Part shown: piece by piece, positions 60,921 to 64,000 of the stretch
Numbering within the stretch: position 1 is the first letter of the stretch
How the letters are laid out: every line of letters starts with the position of its first letter
Source: SHZI01 sp041396045
Lineage (GTDB): Bacteria; Pseudomonadota; Gammaproteobacteria; Steroidobacterales; GCA-2729495
DNA length: 64,000 nt
Direction of reading: 5' to 3'
Assembly (NCBI GenBank): GCA_041396045.1
Contig: JAWKZI010000005.1
Coordinates: forward strand, 124,001-188,000
Translations under genes and position numbers: made by a program
Notes under the pieces: generated by a model
Seen by the model: only the letters and a program-made list of their open reading frames with translations
Told to the model about the DNA's origin: nothing
The model's database searches: none

Positions 60921-62083
60921 ATGAGTACGTGCATGAGTAACCGGTTTAGAACAACAGCAATTATTGCCGGCGCTTTCAGCCTGGCGCTGGTCCTGGCGCA
61001 GGCCAATGCCGCCGTTGAAACGGCACCACCTGCGGCCAAGCCGGATGCCACGAGCAGCGCCAGCGAGGATGTTCCCATGGACAAGGGGAACGAGCTGCCC
61101 GTACGCAAGATCCCTTCAACATTCCGTCTGCAGCCGAGGCGTACTACGCGCCAGACGACTATCACGTCATTGCCCAGACCCAGGACCCGGCGGCACAGAA
61201 GCCAGAGGGAGACCGGGTTGGTGGCGCACTGACCTACATCTTTACCGACGATGGCAAGGAGGTCCGGCGGATCAACGATCACGGACAGGACGCCTGTTCG
61301 TACTTCTTCCCGGACCAGAAGCGCATTGTCTGGACGTCGACCAGGGACAACATGGATATGCCGCTTGGCAACTGGTCTGACCAGAACGACTATCCGAAGG
61401 GCGCCGAGCTTTATACCTCGGATCTCAAGGGCGGCAATATCCAGCGCCTTACCCACAACGAGTACTACGAGGCCGAGGTCTCCGTGTCACCGAATGGCAA
61501 GTGGATCGTCTTCGGGCGCAGCATCGATGGCAATCTGAATCTCTGGCGCATGCGTGCCGACGGTACGGACGAGCAGCAGATAACGTTTACCAAGGACTGG
61601 CAGCCAGGTGCTCCGTTTTACATGCCGGACAATGAAACCATCATGTTCCGGGCCTGGCGAAGCAGCGAATACGGCAAGGTCAAGCCCACACCGATGACGG
61701 TTTTCACGATCAAGCACGACGGTACTGGACTGACCCAGCGTACCTTTGACCACGACATGAACTGGGCGCCATACCCGGCTCCGGACGGGCGCCACTATGT
61801 GTTCGTCAAGATCATCGACGGTGGCAACTGGGAAGTGTATCTGGGCGACCTGAAGGGTGGCCCGCCGCAGCGGCTGACGTGGAACAAGGGCTTCGATGGC
61901 CTTCCGTCATTGTCGAAGAATGGCAAGAAGATGCTCTTTGCCCGCAGTGAAGGCCGCACCGATCTGTATACCTTCGTGATGGATGTTTCGTCGCTGGACC
62001 TGGGGCCAGAGAACTACCACGGCATTCCCGCCACGACGAAGCCAGCAAATCCCATGCTGGTAACTGATTTCACGGAAAAGTAA
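60921..62083 (+). pseudogene. Exported TolB-like beta-propeller protein, one frameshift
   Basis: The ATG at 60921 has a GAGGA site and a signal peptide (SLALVLAQANA). The frame breaks near 61110, after which AEAYYAPDDYHVIAQTQDP, TYIFTDDGKEVRRINDHGQD and QKRIVWTSTRDN continue. From there WD40-like/TolB strands follow: ELYTSDLKGGNIQRLTHN, LWRMRADGTDEQQITFTKD, FTIKHDGTGLTQRTFDHD and NWEVYLGDLKGGPPQRLTWN. One base restores a 387-codon gene. It is a periplasmic propeller of unknown ligand. A perfect hairpin follows. Confidence 0.75.
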
Positions 62084-62100
62084 CAGCGATACTGGAAGGC

Positions 62101-62132
62101 GTCTCAGGAGCGGCTTCAGCCGCTCCTGAGAC
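62101..62132. terminator. Perfect hairpin between convergent genes
   Basis: GTCTCAGGAGCGGCT (62101-62115) and AGCCGCTCCTGAGAC (62118-62132) are exact reverse complements with TC between. It lies between the stops of the propeller gene and the methyltransferase gene. A bidirectional terminator is the best reading; there is no T-run. Confidence 0.65.
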
Positions 62133-62139
62133 TGCCGCA

Positions 62140-62928
62140 TCAAGGCTTCCGGAACAGCATCGTAAAGCGATCGGTATTGCCGGTAACCGATTTGCGCCCG
62201 ACTTCATAGCGCAGTTCGTCATCGGGCCTATAGTTCACGTTCGAGTAATCAACAAAGACAAAGCCGGCGGCCTGTATTTCCTTGATGGCCTGCACCGGAT
62301 CCACCCGTCGTCCGTTCTCGGGGTTGTCCGGCTCGTTGTGCCGGCGCATGTGATCGACAACACCGTAAAGGCCACCGGATTTCAGTGCGTTAAACACGGC
62401 GTTATCCAGATTGGCACGGCCCTCGGGCGTGAAATTGTGCAGATTGCGAAAAGTCAGTACCAGATCTGCATTGCTTACGCCGAGCGAGAACGGGCCAACA
62501 TCAAACAGGCCAACCTGGGTCTTCGATGGAATCAGCTTTTCGGTGCTCTTGGCAATCTTCACCTTCGACATCGACGGCACGTTCTTGATTAGCGGCGCAA
62601 TGCCCCGTTCAGCACCAATGGCCACATAGAGTTCGCCCTTGTCGGCGAGGACCGGCCCGAGGATCTTGGTGTACCAGCCGCCCGAAGGCATGAGTTCAAT
62701 CACGCGCATATCGTCACGAAGCCGGAAGAACTCCAGGGTTTCACGCGGGCGCCGTTCTGCATCGCGGGCCTTTTCCTCGGGCGTGCGAATATCGCTCTGC
62801 ATCGCAGTCTCGATTTTCTGTCCGATGGGGGTCAGCGGAGCTCTTTGAAACTGGGCGACTGCAGACAGTGGAATGGCGGCAGCGAGGGCCAGGACCAATA
62901 CGGCAGGGCGGAGACGGGTTGTGTTCAT
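62140..62928 (-). CDS. Exported predicted SAM-dependent methyltransferase (COG4798 type)
   Basis: A 262-residue protein. ATG 62928 has an AAAGGAAAC site and a signal peptide (VLALAAAIPLSAVAQ). The methyltransferase core is degenerate but recognisable: DAERRPRETLEFFRLRDDMR, VIELMPSGGWYTKILGPVL (SAM loop position), LTFRNLHNFTPEGR and GLYGVVDHMRRHNEPDN. It belongs to the exported COG4798 group, whose activity has not been shown. Its genuine export is unusual for a SAM enzyme. Convergent with the propeller gene. Confidence 0.8.
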   Translation of the reverse strand: MNTTRLRPAVLVLALAAAIPLSAVAQFQRAPLTPIGQKIETAMQSDIRTPEEKARDAERRPRETLEFFRLRDDMRVIELMPSGGWYTKILGPVLADKGELYVAIGAERGIAPLIKNVPSMSKVKIAKSTEKLIPSKTQVGLFDVGPFSLGVSNADLVLTFRNLHNFTPEGRANLDNAVFNALKSGGLYGVVDHMRRHNEPDNPENGRRVDPVQAIKEIQAAGFVFVDYSNVNYRPDDELRYEVGRKSVTGNTDRFTMLFRKP

Positions 62929-62996
62929 TGAGTAGTTTCCTTTTTCTGGTTTCGGCAATATGCCAGTTCTGTCAACTTTTGCCCGCCTGGGGGCGT

Positions 62997-63551
62997 TCAG
63001 CTGTCTTTATGTGACTCAGCTTCGAGACGCATTCTTCGCAGATCGGTCGCCATACGGGTAAGCGCCGCCGTCGTCAGCCCTGAGTTGCCGACAAACCGTC
63101 TGGCGAGCACGAGTTGCAGGTCCGCCAGCCGGAACATCGCCGCCCGTCCTGCTGTCGTCAGGCCAACCAGCCTGGCTCGACGATGATGCGGGTTTGGCGT
63201 GAGTTCGGCGAGACCCTGGGCGACCAGTCGGTCAACGTTGTACTGGACGCTCTGCCGCCGCAGGCCTAGCTGTCGGGCGATCCGGGATACTGGTAATGGC
63301 TCATCGCGGATTACCGCCATGGTCTGCCAGCGGGCCGGGCCGAGGTCCAGCACGTGCGACAGCTTTTCCGCTGTGGCAAGCAACTGGCCATTCAGCCGAA
63401 AGATCTCGCCAACCAGGCGTTGAAACGCGCTTGCAACGTCTGTGGAGGTCTGCCGCACACCGGGCCGTGACTTTTCGGCCTCAACAGGAGCCTGCGATTC
63501 CGTCAGGCGCTTTTGACGATGCCGCGCGTGGCCGTCGCGTGGCGCACTCAT
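62997..63551 (-). CDS. MarR-family transcriptional regulator
   Basis: A 184-residue regulator. The ATG at 63551 follows AGGAAACG. The winged-helix domain: RLNGQLLATAEKLSHVLDL, ARWQTMAVIRDEPLPVSRIA, RQLGLRRQSVQYNVDRLVAQ (recognition helix) and NPHHRRARLVGLTTAGRAAM (wing). A basic 45-residue N-terminal extension precedes it. It is divergent from a TonB-dependent receptor gene; the shared region has TGACAG half-sites that could be its operator. The ligand is unknown. Confidence 0.88.
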   Translation of the reverse strand: MSAPRDGHARHRQKRLTESQAPVEAEKSRPGVRQTSTDVASAFQRLVGEIFRLNGQLLATAEKLSHVLDLGPARWQTMAVIRDEPLPVSRIARQLGLRRQSVQYNVDRLVAQGLAELTPNPHHRRARLVGLTTAGRAAMFRLADLQLVLARRFVGNSGLTTAALTRMATDLRRMRLEAESHKDS

Positions 63552-63610
63552 GACGTTTCCTTGCTGCTCCAGGTCCACGGTTCGGATTCGATCCGCGGGC
63601 GAGACAGAAT

Positions 63611-63638
63611 ATATGACAGGACGCTGTCATATTGACAG
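63611..63638. promoter_or_regulatory. Three alternating TGACAG half-sites, candidate MarR operator
   Basis: ATATGACAG (63611-63619) and CTGTCATAT (63624-63632) form a perfect 9-base inverted repeat with a 4-base spacer. A third half-site TGACAG (63633-63638) forms a second palindrome, CTGTCA-TAT-TGACAG. This sits between the divergent marR-type and receptor genes. Confidence 0.55.
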
Positions 63639-63752
63639 ATATTTGCCAACGGTGCTTACATAGGACGCGGGGACAAGGTGGCGCGCGCGAAGCCGGACCA
63701 TAGCGTTACGGTTTCGTCGTAGCGCCGGGGGATCTTGAGGGGGATCAGAATC

Positions 63753-64000
63753 ATGCAGACCTTCCGTCGTCCGTTTTGCGGGCATGTAATTCCGGGACTG
63801 TTGCTTGCCATCGCCGTTGTGCTGACCGTGCCTACGCAAGCTCTCGCGCAGGTCGAGGAAATCGTGGTCACGGCCCGCAAACGTGAGGAAAATCTGCAAC
63901 AGGTGCCGCTGGCCGTTACGGCATTCACTGCAGAGAACATGGAGCAGCGTCAGATCCGGTCGGTAGACGACATCGGGCGACTGACACCCGGCTTGAGTTT
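63753..64000 (+). CDS. TonB-dependent receptor (N-terminus only)
   Basis: The first 82 codons of a gene leaving the window. ATG 63753 has a GAGGGGGA site. A signal peptide (LLLAIAVVLTVPTQALAQ) is followed by VEEIVVTARKREENLQQVPLAV, the signature plug start of outer-membrane TonB-dependent receptors, then SVDDIGRLTPGLS. The substrate cannot be judged from the part present. The upstream MarR gene with shared palindromes suggests its regulation. Confidence 0.87.
   Translation, partial: MQTFRRPFCGHVIPGLLLAIAVVLTVPTQALAQVEEIVVTARKREENLQQVPLAVTAFTAENMEQRQIRSVDDIGRLTPGLS

Overview
The window reads as chromosomal DNA of a Gram-negative proteobacterium, most likely a gammaproteobacterium (inference from protein style, not from a marker gene). 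It encodes lipoproteins with lipoboxes, a TonB-dependent receptor, PBP1B with a UB2H region, Tat-type signals, VPLPA/PEP-CTERM surface proteins and molybdenum cofactor genes. Only one RNA gene was found, a tRNA-Arg(ACG).

Layout. 0-8.5 kb: a sulfur-handling beta-lactamase-fold/rhodanese protein with a DUF418 membrane protein, small cytosolic proteins, a SulP anion transporter and a run of three lipoproteins. 8.5-13.3 kb: a nitrogen-oxide island. A NirK-type nitrite reductase, a dihaem cytochrome c, a monohaem cytochrome c and a two-domain multicopper oxidase form one minus-strand operon behind a clear sigma-54 promoter, divergent from a NorR-type NO sensor. This is the gene set of the Nitrosomonas ncgABC-nirK cluster in the opposite order. 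A second NirK-like domain, fused to a DoxX-like membrane domain, lies at 42.3-43.8 kb. 13.4-23.8 kb: a surface-protein island with a cohesin-like PEP-CTERM protein and three very large exported proteins (DUF11 modules or RCC1 propellers), all ending in nearly the same thrombospondin-3/dockerin-like tail. 23.9-32.9 kb: acetyltransferases, LysE, DUF2200, an M19 dipeptidase, a DUF4382 lipoprotein, Tat-exported redox-type proteins and an alpha/beta hydrolase. 33-47.1 kb: a mosaic of small, often unrecognised genes in both orientations, with at least one convincing integron attC site (45211-45280), a second attC-like site and dispersed repeats. It also holds a sigma/anti-sigma operon, murI, an enoyl-CoA hydratase and two VPLPA-CTERM proteins. 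47.4-64 kb: a HigBA-type toxin-antitoxin pair, the tRNA, gloB, a molybdenum cofactor group (moaB, moeA, xdhC, moaA), an acetoacetyl-CoA synthetase-like gene, mrcB, a TolB-like propeller protein, a methyltransferase, a MarR regulator and the start of a TonB-dependent receptor.

How the genes work together. The nitrogen-oxide island looks like an NO-inducible periplasmic electron-transfer and nitrite-reducing unit. The surface island looks like a displayed cohesin anchor with dockerin-tailed clients. The moa/moe/xdhC genes serve molybdoenzymes that are not in the window.

Quality caution. About ten genes carry single-base frame changes, clustered at 3.4, 21-25, 46 and 52-61 kb. Several fall in short homopolymers, and restoring one base recovers a normal family ending. 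I read most of these as sequence errors, but list them as disrupted because that is what the sequence shows.
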